Source: Candidatus Nitricoxidivorans perseverans (lineage in GTDB: Bacteria; Pseudomonadota; Gammaproteobacteria; Burkholderiales; Rhodocyclaceae). From it: DNA of 64,000 nt. Location: NCBI GenBank assembly GCA_030246985.1, contig CP107246.1, forward strand, positions 124,001-188,000, in the 5' to 3' direction. Positions 24,839 through 32,460 of the stretch are shown here, in pieces. Below the pieces are notes generated by a model that was not told where the DNA came from, searched no databases, and was given only the letters and a program-made list of their open reading frames with translations. Each line of letters starts with the position of its first letter. Position 1 is the stretch's first letter. Both the position numbers and the translations under genes were made by a program.

Positions 24839-25243
24839 CTTAACAAGGTTCAACTGATCGGTTTCCTCGGAGCTGATCCGGATGTGCGTTTCACCCAGGA
24901 GCAGGAAGCGATCGCACGCGTGCGCATCGCCACCAGTGAGACCTGGAAAAAGGACGGCAAGCGCCAGGAGAGGACAGAGTGGCATAACGTCGTGTTCTTC
25001 GGCAAGCTGGCTGAAATCGTCGGCAACCACCTCAAGAAAGGATCCCTGGTGTACGTCGAAGGTCGTTTGCAGACGCGCTCTTGGGATAAAGAAGGCGAAA
25101 CCCGCTATTCGACCGAGATCGTCGCGGAGAGCATGAAGATGCTACCCAATGGCAGCGGCAAGTCGAAAGATGATCCTGCCAGCGAGGAATCGCCTGCAAG
25201 AGGCAAAAAGCCGCCGGCCAAGCATGACGACGGTCCTTTCTAG
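24836..25243 (+). CDS. ssb: single-stranded DNA-binding protein
   Basis: A 135-residue OB-fold SSB. Family sequences: MLNKVQLIGFLGADPDVRFT, ERTEWHNVVFFGKLAEIV, and KKGSLVYVEGRLQTRSWDK. The tail ends KHDDGPF, a variant of the acidic tip (DDDIPF) that recruits partner proteins. It probably coats incoming conjugative single strands and works with RecT. It sits behind leader 6, the near twin of the recT leader, which suggests the two are regulated alike. Confidence 0.93.
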   Translation: MLNKVQLIGFLGADPDVRFTQEQEAIARVRIATSETWKKDGKRQERTEWHNVVFFGKLAEIVGNHLKKGSLVYVEGRLQTRSWDKEGETRYSTEIVAESMKMLPNGSGKSKDDPASEESPARGKKPPAKHDDGPF

Positions 25244-25280
25244 CCTGCGTTAGTCGCGCGCACATCAGCAACACACAAAG

Positions 25281-25390
25281 TCCCTGCCGGGGAGAGCATC
25301 CCGGCAGGGATGTCTCCATGCCGGTGGGAATTTCATCGGCCCGCGACGGGGCCTACCAAAGCGCCTCGTTTGGGGTGCTTTGGCAGGCCC
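25281..25390 (+). promoter_or_regulatory. type-B leader with two hairpins
   Basis: TCCCTGCCGGG/CCCGGCAGGGA (25281-25291, 25300-25310; perfect 11 bp), then GGGCCTACCAAAGC/GCTTTGGCAGGCCC (25349-25362, 25377-25390; one mismatch). Organised like 22097-22210. Confidence 0.7.
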
Positions 25391-25416
25391 GGTCCGGGTA
25401 ACACATGGAGGCAATC

Positions 25417-26511
25417 ATGGAAATAGAGGAAGTGAAAATCGCGGCACAAGGCATGTGGGACTCGATTCTTCGGTCTCTGGCGCCTCAGCTGAGAGCAGCT
25501 CTCGAGCGTCCGGGGCATCACGTACCTTGTCCGGTTCATGGTGGCAAGGATGGATACCGGACGTTTCCGGACGTTGCGGAAACAGGGGGTGGCGTCTGTA
25601 ATACATGTGGAGTACATGCAGATGGCTTTGCTACGCTGATGTGGGTTGCCGGCATGAACTTCAAGGAAGCACTCGGCGAGGTTGTGGGCTACTTGCAGCT
25701 TGGCACAACCCGGCCGTTACCAGCACGGGTCGTGAAGCGCGAGAAGACGTCGGATGAAAGGGAAGACGAGAAACTTCGTCAGTCTCTGAATCGGGTCTGG
25801 AATGAATCCATCCAGATCTGCGAGCGTGATGCAGAGCCAGCCAGGCTGTATCTGGCGCGGCGCGGCATTGCACTCAGTCCGCCAGAAGCACTTCGATTCC
25901 ATCCTTCACTGCCGTACTACGAGGGGAAAGAGAAGTGTGGTGAGTATCCAGCCATGATTTCAATGGTGTCTGGTACTCAGGGGAACGCAGTGACTATCCA
26001 CCGCATCTATCTGACCCAGGATGGCATCAAGGCACCTGTCAAGTCGCCAAAGAAGCTCATGGCATATCCCGGTTATCGACAGATCATAGGTGGTGCCATA
26101 CGGTTGTCACCGGCAAGCGGGAAGTCATCCACCTTGCTGGTTGCTGAAGGCGTCGAAACATCCCTGGCTGTCATTGAGGGAACGAAGGGATCCAATTTCC
26201 CTGTCTGGAGCACAGTCAATGCGCTTCTGATGGAGAACTTGATTCCTCCCGACTGGGCAACCCGAGTCATCATCTTCGGCGACAAAGATCGTCCTACCGA
26301 GCAACACCCCAAGGGACATGGACAGGAAGCGGCAAAGAAGCTTGTCCAGCGTCTCTGGCAACGAGGTATCCAGGCATCGGCAATTATCCCGGCAGGAGAA
26401 ATCTCGCCTGGCGAAAAGTCGCTGGACTGGCTCGACATCCTTAAAACCAAAGGCAGCGCAGGTTTTCCGGTCATGAATATGATCGAGCGTGCCATGCGGA
26501 ATGCAGCGTAG
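25417..26511 (+). CDS. Toprim and zinc-finger primase-like protein
   Basis: A 364-residue protein related to the primase-helicase/Toprim proteins of phages and mobile elements. The N-terminal zinc site is CPVHGGKDGYRTF plus CNTCG (about residues 33-65). The Toprim core has LLVAEGVETSLAV (Glu) and VIIFGDKDRP (DXD) at about residues 238 and 280. It probably makes primers on single strands. No helicase motif is present. GGAGG lies at 25407-25411, so ATG 25417 is favoured over 25405, which overlaps that site. Confidence 0.82.
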   Translation: MEIEEVKIAAQGMWDSILRSLAPQLRAALERPGHHVPCPVHGGKDGYRTFPDVAETGGGVCNTCGVHADGFATLMWVAGMNFKEALGEVVGYLQLGTTRPLPARVVKREKTSDEREDEKLRQSLNRVWNESIQICERDAEPARLYLARRGIALSPPEALRFHPSLPYYEGKEKCGEYPAMISMVSGTQGNAVTIHRIYLTQDGIKAPVKSPKKLMAYPGYRQIIGGAIRLSPASGKSSTLLVAEGVETSLAVIEGTKGSNFPVWSTVNALLMENLIPPDWATRVIIFGDKDRPTEQHPKGHGQEAAKKLVQRLWQRGIQASAIIPAGEISPGEKSLDWLDILKTKGSAGFPVMNMIERAMRNAA

Positions 26512-26533
26512 GGAGTCGATATGTAGCAACATC

Positions 26534-26589
26534 CCCAGCGCTTCGGCGCTGGGCTTTCCCGAGAGCGCTGGACAGCGCTTTCAGGAAAG
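26534..26589 (+). terminator. terminator with overlapping downstream hairpin, copy 4
   Basis: CCCAGCGC/GCGCTGGG (26534-26541, 26546-26553) with a TTCG loop, then CTTT. The segment from 26554-26570 pairs with 26573-26589 (CTTTCC with GGAAAG at the base, AGCGCTG with CAGCGCT at the top). Confidence 0.75.
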
Positions 26590-26604
26590 CTGAATTGTTC
26601 CCCC

Positions 26605-26656
26605 TGGCTACGCCATGAGGACATGAAGGTAGCTGGCCTTCCCAAACAATCAGCAT
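26605..26656 (+). promoter_or_regulatory. mini-hairpin and pseudoknot element, copy 5
   Basis: TGGC-TAC-GCCA (26605-26615), stem GAAGG/CCTTC (26625-26629, 26637-26641) around TAGCTGG, and CAGC at 26651-26654. Confidence 0.75.
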
Positions 26657-26703
26657 CAGATCGCAGCACGCAACATCGCTGCCTAAAAGAAGTTCTCAAC
26701 CCT

Positions 26704-26764
26704 GCGGGGGCTATCACGCCCCCGCAAGGGGCGTGGTGCCTCCGCATTATCTTAGGAGCGCAAT
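26704..26764 (+). promoter_or_regulatory. structured leader 7
   Basis: Hairpin GCGGGGGC/GCCCCCGC identical to leader 2, then GGTGCCTCC. Here the ribosome site is AGGAGCG, so only CTCC/GGAG can pair. This is the weakest anti-ribosome-site helix of the set. Confidence 0.55.
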
Positions 26765-27484
26765 ATGCCTAACTGGTGCGAAAACCGCCTTTCGGTCTCA
26801 GGCCCGAAAGAAACTATCGCCAAGATCATCGTGGCGACCAAAGTAGATCAAGGTGAATTCGACTTCAACGGTATCGTCCCGATGCCGCCAGAGTTGAACA
26901 TCACCGCTGGGTCATCCACAAGCTGGGGCGAGGACATCCTTTACGGAGACTGGGCCAGGATGTTGGGCCTTCCAGTGTGGCGCGATCTTTTCCTTGAACT
27001 GACTGGCGGTCTACTGCCGGAAACGCGCGAGGAGATGGTTCGCCTTATCGAGTATGAGCATCGCCTCTACCAGCTTAGCAACCGGTTGTCGTGGTCGTTC
27101 AATCTCAATGAAGCGCGTCAGGCGAAAGCCAATCGGGAGAAATATGGGTTCAAGGATTGGTACGACTGGTCGGTTGCCAACTGGGGAACCAAGTGGAACG
27201 GCGGGCAAGTTGATGTCGAATCGATGGAATCCGAAAGCTTTACGATCTACTTCAGTACCGCCTGGAGCCCTCCGGTGCCTGTCATCGATTCATTGTGCGA
27301 ACAGTACTCCGATATCGAGGTCGAACTGTCCTACGCCGAAACTGGCTGCTGGTTTGCCGGCAAGGTATATGGCAGCGATGGCGTGATAACAGATAGCCCT
27401 TTTGATGATGTGAAACAGTTTTGCATCGATGAGTTCGGTCACGAATTCGACGATGACGAAGCTGAAGAGGAGGTCGAAGCATGA
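26765..27484 (+). CDS. YubB/Api92-like ferredoxin-fold protein (DUF1281 type)
   Basis: A 239-residue protein starting MPNWCENRLSVSGPKETIAK, the hallmark beginning of the DUF1281/YubB family common on plasmids and integrative elements. Tryptophan-rich segments (WYDWSVANWGTKWNG, FSTAWSPPVPVIDSL) belong to the same fold. The C-terminus is acidic (DDDEAEEEVEA). The molecular role of the family is not established. The stop overlaps the next gene by 4 nt. Confidence 0.75.
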   Translation: MPNWCENRLSVSGPKETIAKIIVATKVDQGEFDFNGIVPMPPELNITAGSSTSWGEDILYGDWARMLGLPVWRDLFLELTGGLLPETREEMVRLIEYEHRLYQLSNRLSWSFNLNEARQAKANREKYGFKDWYDWSVANWGTKWNGGQVDVESMESESFTIYFSTAWSPPVPVIDSLCEQYSDIEVELSYAETGCWFAGKVYGSDGVITDSPFDDVKQFCIDEFGHEFDDDEAEEEVEA

Positions 27485-28011
27485 CTTCCTTGATGATCAC
27501 CACCGGAATGCTGGCTTCAATTGTTTCCGAAATACTCACCAACCCCTTCTCGGGGGAGGTCGAGGAGCAGGAAACATTTGAGCGGTTCTTCACCGATGTC
27601 GCCCAGATTGTTTGTGATTACTGCGGCGGAGAGGTGACCACTCCGGCTGGCTACATCCCGGAAGCAGACAGCATGGACTGGGCAACGCATTACCGACTGG
27701 AAGTTCAGCTCAATGGGTCGTCTCCTCAAGGTGGCGGTTTGTGGGCGAAAGTAGCGGCATCAGTCACTGAAAAAACTGCGGTGCCCACTCGGACGCTGCT
27801 CAATGAGACCACCCAAGTGGTGGTATTTGCGAGCGAAGGAGTGACACGTTCCGTTGCTGTTCGGGATATTCCTGAAGGTGGAGTGCCGTGTGTCGTGGTG
27901 GACTACGACGACATGCGAGAGCATCCCCATCAAGATGTAGGCGACTTTGAGCGCGAACGGATTGGTTGTACGCGTGATGAGTTCGATCTGGCAGCAAGCT
28001 ACATTTGGTAG
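27481..28011 (+). CDS. hypothetical protein, 176 residues
   Basis: Translationally coupled (ATGA) to the YubB-like gene. A possible metal knuckle CDYCGGEV is at about residue 41, with no partner pair seen. The remainder is mixed alpha/beta without known motifs. Function unknown. Confidence 0.6.
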   Translation: MTSLMITTGMLASIVSEILTNPFSGEVEEQETFERFFTDVAQIVCDYCGGEVTTPAGYIPEADSMDWATHYRLEVQLNGSSPQGGGLWAKVAASVTEKTAVPTRTLLNETTQVVVFASEGVTRSVAVRDIPEGGVPCVVVDYDDMREHPHQDVGDFERERIGCTRDEFDLAASYIW

Positions 28012-28040
28012 CTCATTAAGCATTTCTAAACCTACCCGCT

Positions 28041-28098
28041 CGGGAGCTCTACTCCCGGCAGGGATGGTGCCTCCGGCGGATCTTCTTCGGAGGTCTCT
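28041..28098 (+). promoter_or_regulatory. structured leader 8
   Basis: Hairpin CGGGAG/CTCCCG (28041-28046, 28052-28057). CCTCCG (28070-28075) pairs with CGGAGG (28088-28093), the ribosome site of the ardC-like gene. Confidence 0.7.
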
Positions 28099-28923
28099 AT
28101 GTCATCAAAAGACAAACCAGATTGGCAGAGTCTGCTCAAACAGGCACTGACAGTTCCCGGCACGCTTTCAAAGGCGTACTCGGTGTTTCACAACTACTCG
28201 CTGGGCAATCAGCTTCTGGCTTCCTTTGAACTTGCCAGTCGCGGCTTGCCTCTGTCCCCCATCGCGTCATTCATGCGTTGGAAGGAACTGGGGCGTAGCG
28301 TCAAGAAGGGCGAAAAGGCAATTCCCTTGGTGATGCCAGTAACCGTTAAGAAGAAGGCATTAGATGCCGATGCCGGCGAAGAGTCGGTAGATGGTGTCCG
28401 CACTATCTTCATCCTGAAGCGCAACTGGTTCTCACTCGACCAAACTGAGGGTGAAGCATTCAGTCCCGAAGTGATCATGCCCGAGTGGGACAAGGCGAAA
28501 GCCCTTGTCGCATTGGACATCAGGGAGGTTCGCTTTGAGATGGCTGACGGAAATTGCCAGGGCTATGCCAAGCTGGGTGTCCGCGAGGTTGCCGTCAATC
28601 CGGTAGCGGCAATGCCATGGAAAACACTGTTCCATGAAATTGCTCATCATCTGCTCGGTCATACGGCCACCGGTGATGCGACTGGCACGATGGCCGATGG
28701 CCCCTCGATGCCGAAATGCATCAAGGAAGCCGAAGCCGAAGCTACCGCGTATCTGTGCTGCGCGACCCTCGGGTTGTCAGGCATGGAGGAAAGCCGTGGC
28801 TACATTCAGAGCTGGCTGGACGGAGAGGAATTTCCGGAAAAGTCATCGCGACGGGTGTTTGCCGCTGCGGACAAGATCCTGAAGGCCGGAACTATCGGGC
28901 TGCAGGGGAAGGAGGCCAGATGA
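28099..28923 (+). CDS. ArdC-like antirestriction protein with zincin domain
   Basis: A 274-residue protein. Residues about 1-110 match the ArdC N-terminal ssDNA-binding domain (YSLGNQLLASFELASRG, FMRWKELGRSVKKGEKAIPL, IFILKRNWFSLDQTEG). The C-terminal domain has the metallopeptidase motif HEIAHHLLGH and a downstream EAEAEATAYL helix. ArdC-type proteins protect incoming single-stranded plasmid DNA from type I restriction and bind ssDNA. It overlaps the next gene by 4 nt. Confidence 0.85.
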   Translation: MSSKDKPDWQSLLKQALTVPGTLSKAYSVFHNYSLGNQLLASFELASRGLPLSPIASFMRWKELGRSVKKGEKAIPLVMPVTVKKKALDADAGEESVDGVRTIFILKRNWFSLDQTEGEAFSPEVIMPEWDKAKALVALDIREVRFEMADGNCQGYAKLGVREVAVNPVAAMPWKTLFHEIAHHLLGHTATGDATGTMADGPSMPKCIKEAEAEATAYLCCATLGLSGMEESRGYIQSWLDGEEFPEKSSRRVFAAADKILKAGTIGLQGKEAR

Positions 28924-29138
28924 TCGACAGAACTTATCAAGCAGTAGCAACAGTCCATGATCCACTTACCGACAAGGGCATGAACGAAGAACCTGTTCAT
29001 GATCGCGTCAATCTGGATCGCATCAAAGCCCTGAAGCTGGCGAAGCTTTGGTCAGAACAAGGGTACTGGAGCTCGATTTACAACCAACTGACAGCGGAGT
29101 GTGTCGAGTGCTATGCCCCCCAAACGGGGGTGAGCTAA
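28920..29138 (+). CDS. hypothetical protein, 72 residues
   Basis: The ATG overlaps the stop of the antirestriction gene and follows a GGAGG site. The product is acidic at first, then helical (RIKALKLAKLWSEQGYWSSI). Its last codons lie over a CCCCC/GGGGG hairpin. No family is recognised. Confidence 0.55.
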   Translation: MIDRTYQAVATVHDPLTDKGMNEEPVHDRVNLDRIKALKLAKLWSEQGYWSSIYNQLTAECVECYAPQTGVS

Positions 29139-29173
29139 ACCACATACTGAAGTCAGCAAATCATTTCCCACAC

Positions 29174-29235
29174 GGGGCGTTCACGGCCCCATGTGGGCCA
29201 TGGTGCCCCGCCTTTCCAAGAGGAGTTGCACCATG
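29174..29235 (+). promoter_or_regulatory. structured leader 9 (start-codon sequestering)
   Basis: Hairpin GGGGC/GCCCC (29174-29178, 29186-29190). CATGGTGC (29199-29206) is a perfect 8-bp complement of GCACCATG (29228-29235), which includes the start codon; the ribosome site AGGAG is in the loop. Confidence 0.75.
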
Positions 29236-30183
29236 TCACAAATAAAGCAGCAATTGGAGTCTGGCAAGCTGATACACGTTGGCCAGCGGATTCATTGCAT
29301 TCTCAATGGCGGTACCGATGGCGTTGTCACTGCCATTCATGGCGTACAAGATCCGGGATCGTGTCAAACGATCGCAAGTGGGATCGGAGTGACAGGCGGG
29401 GGTGCCCATCTCGATATTGTCTGGGATGACGGTACTGAATCTCGCGGCATTCCGGAAAGCCTGGCCAGAACTTCTGTGCAGTGGAAGATCTATGCGGAAG
29501 TGGCCTCGATGTCGGAGGTAGTCGAACTCAAGGCGAATCTTGCCATTGAGAAGGCGCGCCGCCAGGCAGAAGAGGATGCCAGGCAGGTTACCTTCAACAA
29601 GGAGTGCGATCGGCTTCGTCAGACTTATCCGCAATTAATAAAGCGCGAGACCGAGTCCAGTGATTTCAAGCGCTGCCTTGTGAATGTCCGCATCATCCTG
29701 AAGGAGTTGTTCTCAGGAATCAAGTTCAGCGTTCGTCAGGATTCGTTTGGCTCGCTGACCGTGCGATGGACTGATGGCCCGACTGAAATGCAGGTCGGCA
29801 GCCTGGTGAATGGCTTCAAAGGTGGCAGCTTTGACGGGATGGAGGATATTTACCGTCATGAGCGCACGCCATGGAACACTCTTTTTGGTGAAGCGAAGTA
29901 TCTCTCGCTCCATCGAACAGAGTCTGAAGCGATCGTTCAGAAGGCAATCGACACCCTGTGGGATGTTCTGCCCAACGTGCGAGAGCTCGTAAAGCCGACT
30001 CCAGCATCGGTCTTCTCTGTCAGGTCCGAGCGGGTGCCTGGCCTTGAAGTCAATGTAGCCGAGCTAATTCGCACTCTGTGTTCTCACTACGATGCAATTC
30101 AGAAGCGATTTGAGCGAAACGGTACAAAGTACGGTCGCTTGACCTTCGTGGTTGATTACGCGTGTAAAGCGCAAGGCAAGTAA
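29233..30183 (+). CDS. LPD29-like domain protein
   Basis: A 316-residue protein. The middle (about residues 155-215) reads LFSGIKFSVRQDSFGSLTVR, WTDGPTEMQV and GGSFDGMEDI, which resembles LPD29, a domain of large polyvalent proteins in phages and conjugative elements. The N-terminus has an SH3-like strand pattern (HCILNGGTDGVVTAIHG) and the centre a short coiled coil. Function unknown; such proteins are thought to be injected with or act on incoming DNA. Start after AGGAG in leader 9. Confidence 0.6.
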   Translation: MSQIKQQLESGKLIHVGQRIHCILNGGTDGVVTAIHGVQDPGSCQTIASGIGVTGGGAHLDIVWDDGTESRGIPESLARTSVQWKIYAEVASMSEVVELKANLAIEKARRQAEEDARQVTFNKECDRLRQTYPQLIKRETESSDFKRCLVNVRIILKELFSGIKFSVRQDSFGSLTVRWTDGPTEMQVGSLVNGFKGGSFDGMEDIYRHERTPWNTLFGEAKYLSLHRTESEAIVQKAIDTLWDVLPNVRELVKPTPASVFSVRSERVPGLEVNVAELIRTLCSHYDAIQKRFERNGTKYGRLTFVVDYACKAQGK

Positions 30184-30197
30184 CAGCAATCCCTTAC

Positions 30198-30253
30198 CGG
30201 GGGGCATCTCCCCCGATAGGGGGCGAGCCTCCCTTGTCTTCATGGAGGTACTG
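30198..30253 (+). promoter_or_regulatory. structured leader 10
   Basis: Hairpin CGGGGG/CCCCCG (30198-30203, 30210-30215). CCTCC (30228-30232) pairs with the GGAGG ribosome site (30244-30248). Confidence 0.65.
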
Positions 30254-30406
30254 ATGCGTGCATGTCAAATGTTGTTTGGAACAAGGGAGAGAGACGGGCT
30301 GGCCTATATCGAGCCTTTGCCGTCTTTTCATCCGCTGTACAAGATCCGTAAGAAGATTGTTGCGATCGGCAGCTATATCGGTCGCATCTTTCGCTTGGGC
30401 GAGTGA
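30254..30406 (+). CDS. hypothetical protein, 50 residues
   Basis: Small basic product beginning MRACQMLFGTRERDGLAYIE and ending GRIFRLGE. It has a full leader and GGAGG, so it is probably real. The in-frame ATG at 30242 overlaps the ribosome site and is rejected. A terminator follows. Function unknown. Confidence 0.55.
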   Translation: MRACQMLFGTRERDGLAYIEPLPSFHPLYKIRKKIVAIGSYIGRIFRLGE

Positions 30407-30438
30407 AGGAATGCATTCGACCATTGCATGACAGGAAT

Positions 30439-30502
30439 CCCGTGCCCTCGTGGCACGGGGTTTTCCTGAACCGTCTGGAAACAAACAGGCCGTTCAGGAA
30501 AA
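30439..30502 (+). terminator. terminator with overlapping downstream hairpin, copy 5
   Basis: CCCGTGCC/GGCACGGG (30439-30446, 30452-30459), then TTTT. The T-tract begins a 17-nt strand (30461-30477) that pairs with 30486-30502 with one mismatch and one G-U. Confidence 0.78.
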
Positions 30503-30517
30503 TCGGAATTCAGTCGC

Positions 30518-30571
30518 CCGGCTACGCCAGGTGATCGATGCTCCCAGCTGGGGAGTCAAAACAAACAGCAA
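30518..30571 (+). promoter_or_regulatory. mini-hairpin and pseudoknot element, copy 6
   Basis: GGC-TAC-GCC near 30522, then stem CTCC/GGAG (30541-30544, 30552-30555) around the loop CAGCTGG, and CAGC at 30566-30569. Both stem strands differ from the other copies, yet pairing is kept. Confidence 0.72.
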
Positions 30572-30606
30572 ACAACTTGCGTCGGGGTGACCCGTCGTTA
30601 ATTCAA

Positions 30607-30670
30607 CCCTTGCGGGCACGCCATTCCCGCAAGGGCTTGGTGCGTCCGTGTTTCCAAAAGGAGACGCATC
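30607..30670 (+). promoter_or_regulatory. structured leader 11
   Basis: Perfect 10-bp hairpin CCCTTGCGGG/CCCGCAAGGG. GGTGCGTC (30639-30646) pairs with GACGCATC (30663-30670). Compared with leaders 1-2, both strands changed together (CC to CG-type pairs), a compensatory change. Confidence 0.75.
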
Positions 30671-32389
30671 ATGGATGAGCATCAGTTCTACCCAACGCCC
30701 GAAAAGTTAGCACGGAAGGCATGGGCAACCTTCAAGAACAAGGAATTCTCTCGTGTTCTTGAACCATCGGCCGGTACCGGCGAATTGGCCAAGGTACATC
30801 CGGGGCGCTACGATTCCTGGCGGCAAATCAAGATCGACTGCTGCGAGATCGACATCTCGAAGCATCCGAATCTGAAAGAGGAGGGCTTTACCATCGTCGG
30901 ACTTGACTTCATGCAGTTCTCAAGTGCGGCGGCGTATAGCCATATCCTCATGAATCCACCGTTTGCTCAGGGTGCGCATCATGTCCTGAAGGCCTGGGAA
31001 ATCCTGTTTGACGGTGAAGTGGTGGCGATCATCAATGCGGAAACGATCCGGAATCCGTATTCGAAGGAACGCCAAATGCTGACCCGGATCATCGAGCAGC
31101 ATGGTTCCGTCGAGTTCATCGAAGAGGCCTTCATGGATCCCGATACGAAACGGAAAACAGAGGTCGAAATTGCGCTGGTGCACCTCGTCAAGGAAGCCAA
31201 CTACGGCAAGGATATCGTCGGCATCATCATGGAAGACCTGAAACGGGATTCCATGTCCGACGCCAAGCTGGCTGAGGGCTATCGGGAGATGAATGAGCTG
31301 GTGCTACCCAACTCGTTTATCGAAAATGCCGTGCTTACCTTCAATGCAGCGGTTCGCGCCATGCGCGAGTCCGTCCATGCCGAGGCGCGAGCACAGCACT
31401 ACTCTGGCCTGATCGGGAAAACTTTGACCGAGATGAACGGCAACATTCCTGCGAAGGAAGCCGCCTCAACCTTGGACTTTGTTCGCACCGAACTTGGCAA
31501 TCGATACGACAAGCTGAAGGATCAGGCATGGAGCAATATCCTGCGCTCAACCCAAGTGCTGTCAAAGCTGTCGTCTGCCGCACAGAAGCGCCTGGAAGCC
31601 GAATTCGAGAATATCAAACACCTCGAATTCAGCACTTGCAACATCCATGGATTCCTACTGGGCCTCGTCGAAAGTCAGGGCGAGATCCAGTTGGGCATGG
31701 TGTGCGATGTCTTCGATCAGATAACCCGCTACTACTCGGACAACACCGTGTATTACCGTGGCTGGAAGTCGAATGACAAGCATCGCACCTGTGGCATCAG
31801 GATCAAAGGCACACGCTTCATATTGCCTGGCCACCGCGCTGATTCATGGCGCAACGAGCCATCCTGGGACTCGCTTCAATTGCTGCGCGACTTCGATAAG
31901 GTATTTGCACTGCTGGACGGAAAGCAGGAACCCGACTTCGGTCTGGCCCGTCTTTTCGAGACAAGCTTCAACATGCTTCGCACGTCAAAACGGATGAGCA
32001 CGGATTTTTTTGATGTCCGTTATTTCAAGGGGATGGGGACGATCCATTTCTATCCGCGAGACGTGAAGCTGATTGATCGTCTCAACCGAATGGTCGGTCG
32101 CCATCGTCAATGGCTGCCACCCGAGGGCGAGTCGGTACCGGAGGGATTCTGGTTGCAGTATGACCAGGCCGAGCAACTGGATAAAGAGGTTCGGGCAGAA
32201 GTCGCCAAGCAACATCTCTCCGGTTGGAATGATCCATTCTGGAAACTCAGTCGAGGGCGAACGGATGGTGAGAGCGGCGGTGCTGAGGCAAGCATCGATG
32301 CCGCACTAGCCTCCGTACAGGAGCGCCATGGAATCAGCATTGGCGTTCTCGAAGCAAAAATACAGATGCCGCTACTTCTGGCGGCGTGA
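30671..32389 (+). CDS. SAM-dependent N6-adenine-type methylase fused to DUF4942
   Basis: A 572-residue two-part protein. Residues about 1-180 are a class I methyltransferase: motif I VLEPSAGTGELAKVHPG and the catalytic motif ILMNPPFAQGAHH (NPPF, as in adenine methylases). Residues about 250-480 resemble DUF4942, often fused to such methylases on mobile elements (SNDKHRTCGIRIKGTRFILP, YFKGMGTIHFYPRDVKLIDR). It would modify element DNA to escape host restriction. Start after GGAGA, next to leader 11. Confidence 0.78.
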   Translation: MDEHQFYPTPEKLARKAWATFKNKEFSRVLEPSAGTGELAKVHPGRYDSWRQIKIDCCEIDISKHPNLKEEGFTIVGLDFMQFSSAAAYSHILMNPPFAQGAHHVLKAWEILFDGEVVAIINAETIRNPYSKERQMLTRIIEQHGSVEFIEEAFMDPDTKRKTEVEIALVHLVKEANYGKDIVGIIMEDLKRDSMSDAKLAEGYREMNELVLPNSFIENAVLTFNAAVRAMRESVHAEARAQHYSGLIGKTLTEMNGNIPAKEAASTLDFVRTELGNRYDKLKDQAWSNILRSTQVLSKLSSAAQKRLEAEFENIKHLEFSTCNIHGFLLGLVESQGEIQLGMVCDVFDQITRYYSDNTVYYRGWKSNDKHRTCGIRIKGTRFILPGHRADSWRNEPSWDSLQLLRDFDKVFALLDGKQEPDFGLARLFETSFNMLRTSKRMSTDFFDVRYFKGMGTIHFYPRDVKLIDRLNRMVGRHRQWLPPEGESVPEGFWLQYDQAEQLDKEVRAEVAKQHLSGWNDPFWKLSRGRTDGESGGAEASIDAALASVQERHGISIGVLEAKIQMPLLLAA

Positions 32390-32404
32390 CATTTCATTCC
32401 CACA

Positions 32405-32460
32405 ACGGGGGTACTTATCCCCGTAAGGGGAGGGTGCCCCCTTTTCATTTTGGAGGCACC
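32405..32460 (+). promoter_or_regulatory. structured leader 12
   Basis: Hairpin ACGGGG/CCCCGT (32405-32410, 32419-32424). GGTGCC (32433-32438) is a perfect complement of GGCACC (32455-32460), adjoining the ATG. Confidence 0.68.
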
